Made by a program: the position numbers and the translations under genes. Below, one piece after another: positions 51,060 through 59,044 of a DNA stretch of 64,000 nucleotides. The stretch's first letter is position 1. The number at the start of each line of letters is the position of its first letter. The notes beneath the pieces were generated by a model. It made no database searches. It was not told the origin of the DNA and saw only the letters and a program-made list of their open reading frames with translations. This stretch comes from Streptomyces morookaense (lineage in GTDB: Bacteria; Actinomycetota; Actinomycetes; Streptomycetales; Streptomycetaceae): positions 1 through 64,000 of the forward strand of contig NZ_JABBXF010000014.1 in the NCBI RefSeq assembly GCF_013030945.1. Reading direction: 5' to 3'.

Positions 51060-51092
51060 CCCATCGAGTCCTCGCCCCGAGGAGGACGTGCC

Positions 51093-53705
51093 GTGTTGAC
51101 GTTCAAGGACTACGACCGCTTCTGCCGCGCCGACCCGGTCTTCTACGACCGTCCCGAGCGCTACCCGGACGCGGGCGAACGGCTGGCCGCGGCACGGCGG
51201 CTCGTCCCCGAGGGCTGGACCCGCGGCGAGGCGGGCTGGTGGGTCACCCTGCGGCCCGGCAAGGAGACGGGCCCCGGGCAGGGCTGGCAGATCCATGTCT
51301 CCGTCACGCTGCCCGAGGTGGTCCGGGCCGTCGAGATCGTCTGGGGCTACTGCATCGAGCGCCGGCTCCCGTTCGACTTCGTCCGCAGCCGGGCCGCCGC
51401 CCGCGAGCTCAACGGCGACCGGGCCGACCGGCTCACCGGCGGCAGACTCATCACCGTCCACGTCGACGGCGAGGACGAGCTGGCCCGCATCCTCCCCGAA
51501 CTCGGCGCATTGCTCGACGGATTGACCGGCCCTTACGTGCTGGGCGGGCTGCGGCACGGGCCGGGCCCGCTGTACGTGCGCTACGGGTCCCGGGACGGGC
51601 GGATGTGCCCCGACGGCGAGGGCGAGTTGGTGCCCGCGCTGCTCACCCCCGACGGCACACTCGTCCCCGAGCCGCGCCGCCCGGTGTTCTCCCCGCCCGA
51701 CTGGCTGAAGCTGCCCGAGGTGCTGCGCCCCGACCTGGAGGCCCTGCACGCCGCCCCCGCGGGCGAGTTCCCCTACCGCGTCGAGCGGGCCCTCGGCCTC
51801 GGCAACGGGGGCGGCACCTACCGCGCGGTGGACCTGCGCACCGGCAACCCGGTGCTGCTCCGCGAGGCCCGCCCGCACGCCGGGCTCGATCTGCGCGGCG
51901 AGGACGCCGTCACCCGGCTCGGCCGGCAGCGCTCGGCACTGGAGCGGCTCGCGGGACTGGAGTGCGTACCGCGGCTCGTGGACCAGCGCACCTACGCCGA
52001 ACATCACTTCCTGGCCGAGGAGTTCATCGAGGGCCGCACCCTGCTGCAGGCCGCCTCGGCCGCCTTCCCGCTGACCTCGGCCGAGCGCGCCGCCCGGGAG
52101 GCCGGGTCCTACACCACATGGGCGCTGGGCGTGCTGGAGCGGATCGGCCGGGCGCTGGCAGCCGTGCAGGGGCGGGGCCTGCGGCTGGGCGAACTGCCGC
52201 CGAAGAACGTCGTGCTGCGGCCCGACGGCCGGGTCGCGCTCGTCGGCTTCGCCTCGGCGACCGGCCTGCACGACACCCGCCCGGCGGCGCCGGGCGAACC
52301 GGGGTTCAGCGTGCCGCCCGGCTGCCGCGGCCCGGAGGCGGTGCGCCATCTGCTCGACTGCCTGCGGCTGTGGCTGTTCCTGCCGGTCCCCTGGCGCGAC
52401 CCCGCCAAACTGCACACCCTCGTCGCGGCCGTCACCCGGTACTACCCGGTGCCCCCGGGCTTCGGCCCCGCCCTGGTGCACGGGCTGTGGCCCGCGGACC
52501 GGCCCGCCGAACCGGACCGGGCAGGCGCCCTGTTGACGGCGGACCCACCGGACTGGCCCGCGCTCCGGACCGCGCTCGTGCAGGGCATCCACGCCTGCGC
52601 CACACCCGACCGCGAGGACCGCCTCTTCCCGGGCACCCCCAACGGGCGCACCCTCATCGGCGGTTACCCGCTCGGCTACGGCGCGGCCGGAGTGCTGTAC
52701 GCGCTGCACCGCGCGGGCGCGGACGTCCCGGAGCCGTACACCGCCTGGCTGGCGGCCGCCACCGCCCGCGACCGCCGGCCCCGGGCCGGCCTGTTCGACG
52801 GGCTGCACGGCGCCGCGCTCACCCTGGACCTGCTGGGCCGGCGCGAGGCCGCCCGCGAGCTGCTGGACCGCTGTCTGGCCATGGACGAGCGGGCGTTCAC
52901 CTTCGACCTGGCGGGCGGCCGGGCCGGCATCGCCCTGACCCTGCTGCACTTCGCCGCCGCCACCGGCGACACCGCTCTGCACGATGCGGCGCTGCGCATG
53001 GCCGCCGACCTGGCCGAGGCGGTCGAGGAGGGCCCGCTGCCCGGCAGACCGGGCCGGCCCGCGCCGTACGGGCTGCTGCACGGCGCAACCGGGATCGCCC
53101 TGTTCTTCCTGCGGCTCTACGAGGAGTGCGGGGAGCGGCGCTTCCTCGAACTGGCCGACCGGGCGGTGCGGCTCGACCTGGGCAGGCTGCGGACGCTGCC
53201 CGACGGGCACGTGGCGCTCTTCGACGGCTCCGCCCACCTTCCGTACCTGCACGGGGGCAGCGCCGGGCTCGCGTTCGTCCTGCGCGACCTGCTGCGGCAC
53301 CGCCCCGACGGGCAGCGGGCCGAGGTGCTGGCCCGCATCCGCCGGACCTGCGACGCGGTGTACGTCCGTAACGCGGGTCTGCTGCGCGGGCGTTCGGGGT
53401 CGGTTGCCGTGCTGGCCGCACTGGACGACCCGGCGGACCGCCCGGCCCTGCTGCGGCAGATCCGCCTGCTGTCCTGGCACGCCCAGTCCTTCCGCGGGCA
53501 CCTCGCCTTCCCGGGCTTCCGTGCGCTGCGCCTGTCCGCGGACCTGGCGACCGGTTCCGCGGGCGTGCTGCTGGCGCTGAGCTCCGCGTTCGAGAGGACC
53601 GGCCCCGTCCTTCCCTTCCTCGATCCGAAGGGAGGTGAACGGCGTGTCGGAAATCCTGGAGCTGCAGGAGATGGAGGAGGAGACCCCCGCCCTGTGGCCG
53701 TGTAG
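51093..53705 (+). CDS. lanKC1: Class III LanKC homolog with degenerate lyase and kinase sites (LanKC1)
   Basis: An 870-aa protein with the class III lanthionine synthetase order: lyase (about 1-200), kinase (about 225-500), zinc-free LanC-like cyclase (about 535-845). Compared with LanKC2, key residues are changed. The lyase motif W-K-x-H is WQIH (Q66, H68) and the general-base Lys 29 residues later is D95. The kinase HGD-type loop is RLGELPPKN (E367) and the metal-binding DFE is LVGFAS (G385). The cyclase keeps LLHGATGIALFFL and LHGGSAGLAFVLRDL. It may be a scaffold or cyclase partner rather than a full synthetase. GTG start with GGAGG upstream. The 3' end runs over the precursor gene. Confidence 0.85.
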   Translation: MLTFKDYDRFCRADPVFYDRPERYPDAGERLAAARRLVPEGWTRGEAGWWVTLRPGKETGPGQGWQIHVSVTLPEVVRAVEIVWGYCIERRLPFDFVRSRAAARELNGDRADRLTGGRLITVHVDGEDELARILPELGALLDGLTGPYVLGGLRHGPGPLYVRYGSRDGRMCPDGEGELVPALLTPDGTLVPEPRRPVFSPPDWLKLPEVLRPDLEALHAAPAGEFPYRVERALGLGNGGGTYRAVDLRTGNPVLLREARPHAGLDLRGEDAVTRLGRQRSALERLAGLECVPRLVDQRTYAEHHFLAEEFIEGRTLLQAASAAFPLTSAERAAREAGSYTTWALGVLERIGRALAAVQGRGLRLGELPPKNVVLRPDGRVALVGFASATGLHDTRPAAPGEPGFSVPPGCRGPEAVRHLLDCLRLWLFLPVPWRDPAKLHTLVAAVTRYYPVPPGFGPALVHGLWPADRPAEPDRAGALLTADPPDWPALRTALVQGIHACATPDREDRLFPGTPNGRTLIGGYPLGYGAAGVLYALHRAGADVPEPYTAWLAAATARDRRPRAGLFDGLHGAALTLDLLGRREAARELLDRCLAMDERAFTFDLAGGRAGIALTLLHFAAATGDTALHDAALRMAADLAEAVEEGPLPGRPGRPAPYGLLHGATGIALFFLRLYEECGERRFLELADRAVRLDLGRLRTLPDGHVALFDGSAHLPYLHGGSAGLAFVLRDLLRHRPDGQRAEVLARIRRTCDAVYVRNAGLLRGRSGSVAVLAALDDPADRPALLRQIRLLSWHAQSFRGHLAFPGFRALRLSADLATGSAGVLLALSSAFERTGPVLPFLDPKGGERRVGNPGAAGDGGGDPRPVAV

Positions 53706-53739
53706 CAACAGTTACCAGAGCACCCTCGGGCAGGTCTGA
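53644..53739 (+). CDS. lanA: Class III lanthipeptide precursor peptide
   Basis: A 31-codon gene overlapping the LanKC1 3' end in another frame. GGAGG lies eight bases before the GTG. The leader starts MSEILELQEMEEE, containing the ILELQ-type motif conserved in class III leaders (labyrinthopeptin and SapB types). The C-terminal half, LWPCSNSYQSTLGQV, holds one Cys, three Ser and one Thr. The Cys precedes all the Ser/Thr, unlike the usual order where the dehydrated residue comes first, and there is no S-x2-S-x3-C labionin motif. Trp and Tyr are also possible radical SAM targets. A terminator follows 18 bases after the stop. Confidence 0.8.
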   Translation: MSEILELQEMEEETPALWPCSNSYQSTLGQV

Positions 53740-53757
53740 CGGCCGGCCCCGGGGGAG

Positions 53758-53803
53758 GCGCGCCGGCCGTCCATCCATCGCCCCACGGGGACGGCCGGCG
53801 CGC
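53758..53803 (+). terminator. Hairpin terminator after the precursor gene
   Basis: A perfect 15-bp stem (53758-53772 with 53789-53803) with a 16-base loop begins 18 bases after the precursor stop. There is no T-run, as is common in Streptomyces. It separates the precursor from LanKC2. Confidence 0.7.
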
Positions 53804-53812
53804 GGGCGCGAC

Positions 53813-53992
53813 CAGGAGCCCCGTCAGGGGCACAGGGCTGTATCGATATGCGGCTCCGCCGCGTGGGCGCGACCACGTGCCCCGTCAGGGGCGCTGGGGG
53901 AGGAACTGCGCGACAAGCCCCCACCGGCCCGCAGCCGACGCACCACCCAGGAGGTCCGGGGCGCAGCCCCGGTGACGCCGGGGCTGCGCCCC
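53813..53992. repeat. Intergenic repeat, copy 6, with hairpin before LanKC2
   Basis: It contains the GGGGGAGGAACTGCGCGAC core variant, the GCGGCTCCGCCGCGTGGGCG module (inverse of that in copies 1 and 5) and the CCACCGGCCCGCAGCCGACG module. It ends in a perfect 15-bp hairpin (53958-53972 with 53978-53992, loop TGACG) that stops six bases before the LanKC2 ribosome site, so it could also act as an attenuator. Confidence 0.75.
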
Positions 53993-54011
53993 TACCCGGA
54001 GGAGGACCACC

Positions 54012-56513
54012 ATGCTCACCCAAGGCCACCTGGCCGCGAACCCCGTCTTCGCAGACTCCCCCGACCGCGTCGAAGACGCGGCCGACCGATTCGCCCGGGC
54101 CGACCGCCCCCCACCCCCCGGCTGGTGCCGGGACGAGCGCGCCGGCTGGGTCTCCCTCCGCCGCACCGGCGCCCGGCTGCCGCCGCAGGGCTGGAAGATC
54201 CACGCGTCGGCGACGGCCGACGAGGCCGCGCGCGTGGTCGATGCGGTGTGGGAGTACTGCGTCGAGCACGGCCTCAGCTTCAAGTTCCTGCGCAGCAGCA
54301 CCCTGTTGGCGCTGGTGAACAGCAAACGGGCGCCGCGCTCGGCCGGCGGCAAGCTGATCACCATCTACCCGCGCTGCGAGGAGCTGCTGGAGCGCGCACT
54401 GCGGGAGCTGTCCGCGCTCTTACGGGGCGTCAAGGGCCCGTACATCCTCAGCGACCTGCGCTGGCACGAGGGCCCGTTGTACCTGCGCTACGGGGGCTTC
54501 GCCCCGCGCTTCTGCTTCTCGCGCGACGGCGACTACGTGCCCGCCGTGGTGCGCCCGGACGGCGAACCGGTGCCGGACATGCGCGGGGCCGTGTTCCGGG
54601 TGCCGCCGTGGGCCGGCGTCCCGCCGTTCATCGCGGACCGGATCCGGGCCTCGCGCAGCGGCCAGGGCGCCCGGCTCCCGTACCGGGTCGAGAAGGCGCT
54701 GCGCTTCTCCAACAGCGGCGGCGTCTACCGTGCCGTCGACCCCGGCACCGGGCGCACGGTGGTGCTCCGGGAGGCGCGCCCGTACACGGCCGTCGACGAC
54801 CGGGGCAGGGACGCGGTGGCCCGGCTGGCCCGCGAACACGCCGTGCTGCAGCGCCTGTCCGGACTGGACTGCGTGCCGCAGGTCCTGGGGCGCACCGTCC
54901 ACTGGGAACACCACTTCCTGGCCCAGGAGTTCGTCGAGGGCGAGCCGCTGACGGAGGCGGTCGCCCGGCGCCACCCGCTCTTCCGCCCCGACCCGGACCC
55001 CGCGGAGCGGGCCGCCTACGCCGCGTGGGCCTGCGGGATCCTCGACCGGATCGGGGCGGCGGTGGCCGCGCTGCACGCGCGGGGCATCGTCTTCGGGGAC
55101 CTCCAGCCGGGCAACGTGCTGATCCGGCCGGACGGCAGCGTGTGCCTCGTCGACTTCGAGACGGCGTTCGGCACCGGCGAGGACGCCGTACCGGCCATGG
55201 GGACACCGGGTTTCGTCGCCCCGTGGGCACGGTCGGGCACCGCGGTCGACACATACGGGCTGGCGTGTCTGCGCCTGGCGGTCTTCTGCCCGCTGACGGA
55301 GCTGATGCGCTTCGACCCGCGCAAACCGGGGCAGTTGATCCGGTTCACCGAGGAACGCTTCCCGGTGCCGCGGGCGTTCGCGGCGCGGCTGCGCGAGGAG
55401 CTGGCGCCGCCGCCGGGCACGGCCGTCGAGCCGCCTGCCGTGGCCTGGCCCCCGGACGGCCGGGAGGCGGCGCAGTGGGAACCGGTGCTGGACTCGCTGT
55501 GCGCGGCGGTCCTGCGCAGCGCCACCCCGGAACGGGAGGACCGGCTCTTCCCGGGCGATGTCCGGCAGTTCGACGGCCAGGCGACGGGCCTGGCGTACGG
55601 CGCGGCCGGGGTGCTGCACGCCCTGCACGTCACCGGGTACGGCACGCGCCCGGAGTTCGCCGGGCACGCCGACTGGCTGGTGCGGGCGGCCGAGCGGGCG
55701 CAGTGGCCGCGGCCGGGTCTCTACGACGGGCTCGCCGGGGTGGCGCACGTCCTGGGCGAGTGGGGCCGGGTGCAGGAGGCGCGGGCGGTGCTGGAGCGGC
55801 TGGCCGCCTTCGATCTGCGGGACTGCGGGACGGGCCTGTTCGGCGGACTGGCCGGGATCGCGCTGGCGTTCCTGCACGCCGGTGACGCCGAGACCGCCGT
55901 CCGGCTGGGCGACCGCGTCGCCCGCGCGCTCGACGGGGACGGCGACGGCATCGCCGCGCCCGGACTCATGCGCGGATGGTCGGGCCCGGCCCTGCTGTTC
56001 GTGCGGCTCTGCGCGGCGACGGGCGAGGAACACTGGCTGCGGTGCGCGGAAACCGCCCTGGCCCGGGACGTCGCGCGGTGCGGCGCGCCGCACGGACGGT
56101 ACGTCCAGGTCAGGGACGGGGAGCGCCGGGTGCCGGACCTGGCTGCGGGCAGCGCGGGGATCGGCGTCGTCCTCCACGAGTTCCTGCGCCACCGGCCCGA
56201 CCCCCACTTCGCGCGGCTGCGGGACCGTATCCGCGACGGACTGCGGACGGAACTGCTGCTGTCGCCGGGCCTGTTCACGGGCCACGCCGGGCTGCTGTAC
56301 GCCCTGGCGCACCTGGGCGGACCGCAGGAGCTGCGGGAGGTACATCTGCGAGGGCTCGGCCTGCACGCCGTCCCCTACGAAGGCGAGTTGGCGTTCGCGA
56401 TGGACGGACTCCTGCGGCTGTCCATGGACTTGGCGACCGGGGCGGCGGGGGTGCTGCTGGCGGTGCACGCGGCGGTACGGGGCGGGGGCGGACTGCCGTT
56501 CCTGGACTCCTGA
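54012..56513 (+). CDS. lanKC2: Class III lanthionine synthetase LanKC with intact catalytic residues (LanKC2)
   Basis: An 833-aa synthetase that phosphorylates Ser/Thr of a precursor, eliminates phosphate and cyclises. Lyase domain (about 1-200): K62 and H64 in GWKIHASAT and K91 in FKFLRS correspond to the catalytic Lys/His set of LanL-type lyases, with K114 in GGKLITIYP. Kinase (about 220-480): VVLREARP, FGDLQPGNV (D363, N368) and VDFETA (D381). The cyclase (about 515-825; GLAYGAAGVLHAL, FTGHAGLLYALAHL) lacks zinc ligands, as in class III. GGAGGAGG precedes the ATG. No second precursor is visible nearby, so it probably acts on the peptide at 53644 together with LanKC1. Confidence 0.93.
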   Translation: MLTQGHLAANPVFADSPDRVEDAADRFARADRPPPPGWCRDERAGWVSLRRTGARLPPQGWKIHASATADEAARVVDAVWEYCVEHGLSFKFLRSSTLLALVNSKRAPRSAGGKLITIYPRCEELLERALRELSALLRGVKGPYILSDLRWHEGPLYLRYGGFAPRFCFSRDGDYVPAVVRPDGEPVPDMRGAVFRVPPWAGVPPFIADRIRASRSGQGARLPYRVEKALRFSNSGGVYRAVDPGTGRTVVLREARPYTAVDDRGRDAVARLAREHAVLQRLSGLDCVPQVLGRTVHWEHHFLAQEFVEGEPLTEAVARRHPLFRPDPDPAERAAYAAWACGILDRIGAAVAALHARGIVFGDLQPGNVLIRPDGSVCLVDFETAFGTGEDAVPAMGTPGFVAPWARSGTAVDTYGLACLRLAVFCPLTELMRFDPRKPGQLIRFTEERFPVPRAFAARLREELAPPPGTAVEPPAVAWPPDGREAAQWEPVLDSLCAAVLRSATPEREDRLFPGDVRQFDGQATGLAYGAAGVLHALHVTGYGTRPEFAGHADWLVRAAERAQWPRPGLYDGLAGVAHVLGEWGRVQEARAVLERLAAFDLRDCGTGLFGGLAGIALAFLHAGDAETAVRLGDRVARALDGDGDGIAAPGLMRGWSGPALLFVRLCAATGEEHWLRCAETALARDVARCGAPHGRYVQVRDGERRVPDLAAGSAGIGVVLHEFLRHRPDPHFARLRDRIRDGLRTELLLSPGLFTGHAGLLYALAHLGGPQELREVHLRGLGLHAVPYEGELAFAMDGLLRLSMDLATGAAGVLLAVHAAVRGGGGLPFLDS

Positions 56514-56636
56514 GGGGGCGCGCGCCGGGTCGCGTGCTGCGAGTGCCGGGCGGGACGGGGCGGAACAGCACGGTCCGGCGGGTAGGAAGGGAGCCGTCCC
56601 GCATTATTCCTCCCCCAAGTCACCGAAGAGGTGGGC

Positions 56637-57173
56637 ATGTTCGGTAGGCACGGTGTCCGGATCTCCCTGTGCGCCATGGCGCTGTCCGTCGCATCCCTGG
56701 GGCTCGCCCCGGCCGCCCAGGCGCACGCGCATGCTCCCCTGTCCTGCTCGGGCGAGGAGAGCACGTCCTACACCCCGGGCCTGACGCTCGAACCCCGGGA
56801 CGTCGCGATCGCGGCACACCCCGCCTACACCTGCACGGACCGCCCGGGCCACGAGGTGAGCGCCACGGGCACCATCGAGGGCAGCTCCCCCGGCGCCAGT
56901 TGCCTCGCACTCGTCAGCGCCGGAGGACGGGAGGTCGTGCACTACGCGGGCGGCGGCGAGTCGGTGATCCGCTACACCTCGGCCTTCGGCACCCGGGCCC
57001 TGGGCGTCTACACCCTCCGCCTCCAGGGCACGGTCACCGAGGGCCTGGGCAAGGGGCACCGGGCGGTGCGCAGCATCCAGACACTGCCGGGCGCGCTGCC
57101 GACGGACTGCCTGACGTCGGAGGGCCTGCGGCAGGCCTTCGCGGGAGTGGAACTGGAGATCGACCCGTCCTGA
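56637..57173 (+). CDS. Secreted protein of unknown function
   Basis: A 178-aa protein with a signal peptide (about 1-30; ISLCAMALSVASLGLAPAAQA) and a beta-rich mature part with four cysteines that could form two disulfides (LSCSG, YTCTD, ASCLA, TDCLT). GAAGAGG lies at good distance for the ATG at 56637, whereas the in-frame GTG six bases earlier directly abuts it. No family recognised. It follows LanKC2 but has its own leader, so membership in the RiPP cluster is doubtful. Confidence 0.7.
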   Translation: MFGRHGVRISLCAMALSVASLGLAPAAQAHAHAPLSCSGEESTSYTPGLTLEPRDVAIAAHPAYTCTDRPGHEVSATGTIEGSSPGASCLALVSAGGREVVHYAGGGESVIRYTSAFGTRALGVYTLRLQGTVTEGLGKGHRAVRSIQTLPGALPTDCLTSEGLRQAFAGVELEIDPS

Positions 57174-57346
57174 TGCGACGTCCCCTTGCGGAGCGCCTCG
57201 CCCGCACGCGGTGGGGATAACCCCACCCGCACGCTGCGGATCACATGCCCGTGATCCTGGAGATTCCCCCATCGTCTGCCGGTCCACGAAAAACCTACGT
57301 TTGACCTGGTTCCCACTGGACGCAGATCGATGAAGGAGTAACACAC

Positions 57347-58564
57347 ATGCGGATGCCCCGCTCTGGAATCGCCGCATTGGCAGCCGCAGCCGTGCTCTTC
57401 CCCACTGCCTGGGCGACCACCGCCCAGGCAGCACCGCTGAACATCCGTGCCGGACAGGCTTCGGACGACAGCCGGAGCACGCTGCGGCACGACCTGGACG
57501 CCATCACGCGGAAGGACGGGGTGGTCGGGGCCGAAGCCCTCATGGTCACCGGTGCCGGCAGATACTCCGCGCGCAGCGGAGTCGCCGACAGGACCACGGG
57601 CACGCCCGTCCCCGAGCAGGGCTACATGCGCATCGGCAGCAACACCAAGACCTTTGTCGCCACGGTGATCCTGCAACTCGTCGGCGAGGGCAGGAGCCGG
57701 ACGGGAAAGTCCCTGAGTCTGGACGACACCGTGGACAAGCACCTGCCGGGCGTGGTCACCGGCAACGGCAACGACGGGAAGAAGATCACCGTCCGGCAGC
57801 TGCTCCAGCACACGAGCGGGCTCTTCAACTACACCTCGGACGAGGCCATGTCCGTCCTGACCACCGAGGAGGACTACCGAAAGCACAAACGGGACACCTA
57901 CACTCCCGAGCAGCTCGTCGGCTTCGCGATGAAGCACGCTCCGTACTTCCAGCCCGGAGAGCCGGGCAAGTTCGCGTACTCGAACACCAACTACGTCCTG
58001 GCCGGGATGATCATCGAAGAGGTCACCGGACACGACTGGCGCGAAGAGGTCCGCAACCGGATCACCAAGCCGCTGGGAATGTCCCACACCTTCTCCGCCA
58101 GGAACGACGCCACCCTTCCCGACCCGCACGCCCACGCCTACTACCGGTTCACCGACGACGGCCCTCTGGTCGACACCACGGAACTGAACATGAGTTGGGG
58201 CGGTTCCGCAGGGGACATGGTCAGCACGACGGGCGACCTCGCCCGGTTCTGGCAAGCCCTGCTCGGCGGCAAACTGCTCAAGCCCGCCCAGAAGGCCGAG
58301 ATGCTCACCACGGTGCCCACCCATGACTTCCTTCCCGGAGCCGAGTACGGCCTGGGCATCATCAAGCGGCCGCTGGGCGACGGGCAGGGGAGCTACTGGG
58401 GCCACGGCGGCAGCACTCCCGGCCACCTGAACGACAACGGCTTCACCGAGGACGGCAAACGGGGCATCGTCCTCCTGCGCTCGACCAACGACAGCGCCCT
58501 GGGCGACGGACGGGACGCACGGGCGGACCGGCTGGTGGCCGACGCGCTCCGCCGAACCCGCTGA
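57347..58564 (+). CDS. Secreted serine hydrolase (class C beta-lactamase / DD-peptidase fold)
   Basis: A 405-aa exported enzyme: signal peptide (about 1-28) and a penicillin-binding fold domain. The three active-site motifs are present: SNTK (S-x-x-K) in MRIGSNTKTFVA, YSN in FAYSNTNYVLAG, and HGG in WGHGGSTPG. It would act as a D-alanyl-D-alanine carboxypeptidase or esterase in the cell wall; activity against beta-lactams cannot be judged. AAGGAG lies eight bases before the ATG at 57347. Downstream is a decayed, gene-poor stretch. Confidence 0.92.
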   Translation: MRMPRSGIAALAAAAVLFPTAWATTAQAAPLNIRAGQASDDSRSTLRHDLDAITRKDGVVGAEALMVTGAGRYSARSGVADRTTGTPVPEQGYMRIGSNTKTFVATVILQLVGEGRSRTGKSLSLDDTVDKHLPGVVTGNGNDGKKITVRQLLQHTSGLFNYTSDEAMSVLTTEEDYRKHKRDTYTPEQLVGFAMKHAPYFQPGEPGKFAYSNTNYVLAGMIIEEVTGHDWREEVRNRITKPLGMSHTFSARNDATLPDPHAHAYYRFTDDGPLVDTTELNMSWGGSAGDMVSTTGDLARFWQALLGGKLLKPAQKAEMLTTVPTHDFLPGAEYGLGIIKRPLGDGQGSYWGHGGSTPGHLNDNGFTEDGKRGIVLLRSTNDSALGDGRDARADRLVADALRRTR

Positions 58565-58709
58565 GGGGCGGTGGACGTCACCGTCCCGATGCGGGGTGAC
58601 CGCCGCGCGGGCTCACAGCCTCACGTCAGTCTTCGTCCGCGCCGGACAGAGCTTCGACGATCATGCGGGTGACGAAGTCACGGTCGTCGGTGAGCCGTGA
58701 TCCTCGTAG

Positions 58710-58928
58710 GCCATCCGCAGCCACTTTGCAGGTGCTGATCCCCACCGCACGGTTTACGTCGGGGACCACCCTCAGAACGACATCGCACCCGCGGCAGCAG
58801 CCGGGCTCCGCACCGCTCACCTCAGGCGCGGGCCCTACGGTCACCTCTGGGCCGACACTTCCGAAGTACGAGCCGCCGACTGGAGGATCACCGCGCTCAC
58901 CGACCTCCCGGTGCTTCTGACGTCATAA
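58710..58928 (+). pseudogene. HAD-superfamily hydrolase, 3' remnant
   Basis: The frame ending at 58928 encodes the C-terminal ~70 residues of a HAD phosphatase: HRTVYVGDHPQNDIAPAAAA (the GD-x3-ND metal motif), AGLRTAHLRRGPYGHLWAD, ending LTDLPVLLTS. An in-frame TAG lies directly upstream at 58707-58709, and no N-terminal part, start or ribosome site is present. The rest of 58565-59044 shows only a short minus-strand frame (58626-58844) with no support. Confidence 0.65.
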
Positions 58929-59044
58929 GTACGAGGCCATGTGCCGAACGGAGCCTACGTGCCAGTGCCTTCACGATCAGGGATCGGCCGCCGCGCCTCG
59001 GTCGGCGCCGACCAGCCCGGCCCCCCGGCGGCCCGAACTCCGCC

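Noticed and set aside
49761..53708. 1315-codon open frame antisense to the radical SAM and LanKC1 genes
   Set aside because: It mirrors the codon bias of the real genes; its translation is low-complexity Gly/Ala/Arg/Val with no domain.
56637..57173. Secreted protein as a RiPP-cluster maturation protein
   Set aside because: Its own leader region and lack of protease or transporter motifs give no link to the cluster.
58626..58844. 72-codon minus-strand frame
   Set aside because: No ribosome site or recognisable family, and it overlaps the HAD remnant on the other strand; only its last ~20 residues look protein-like.
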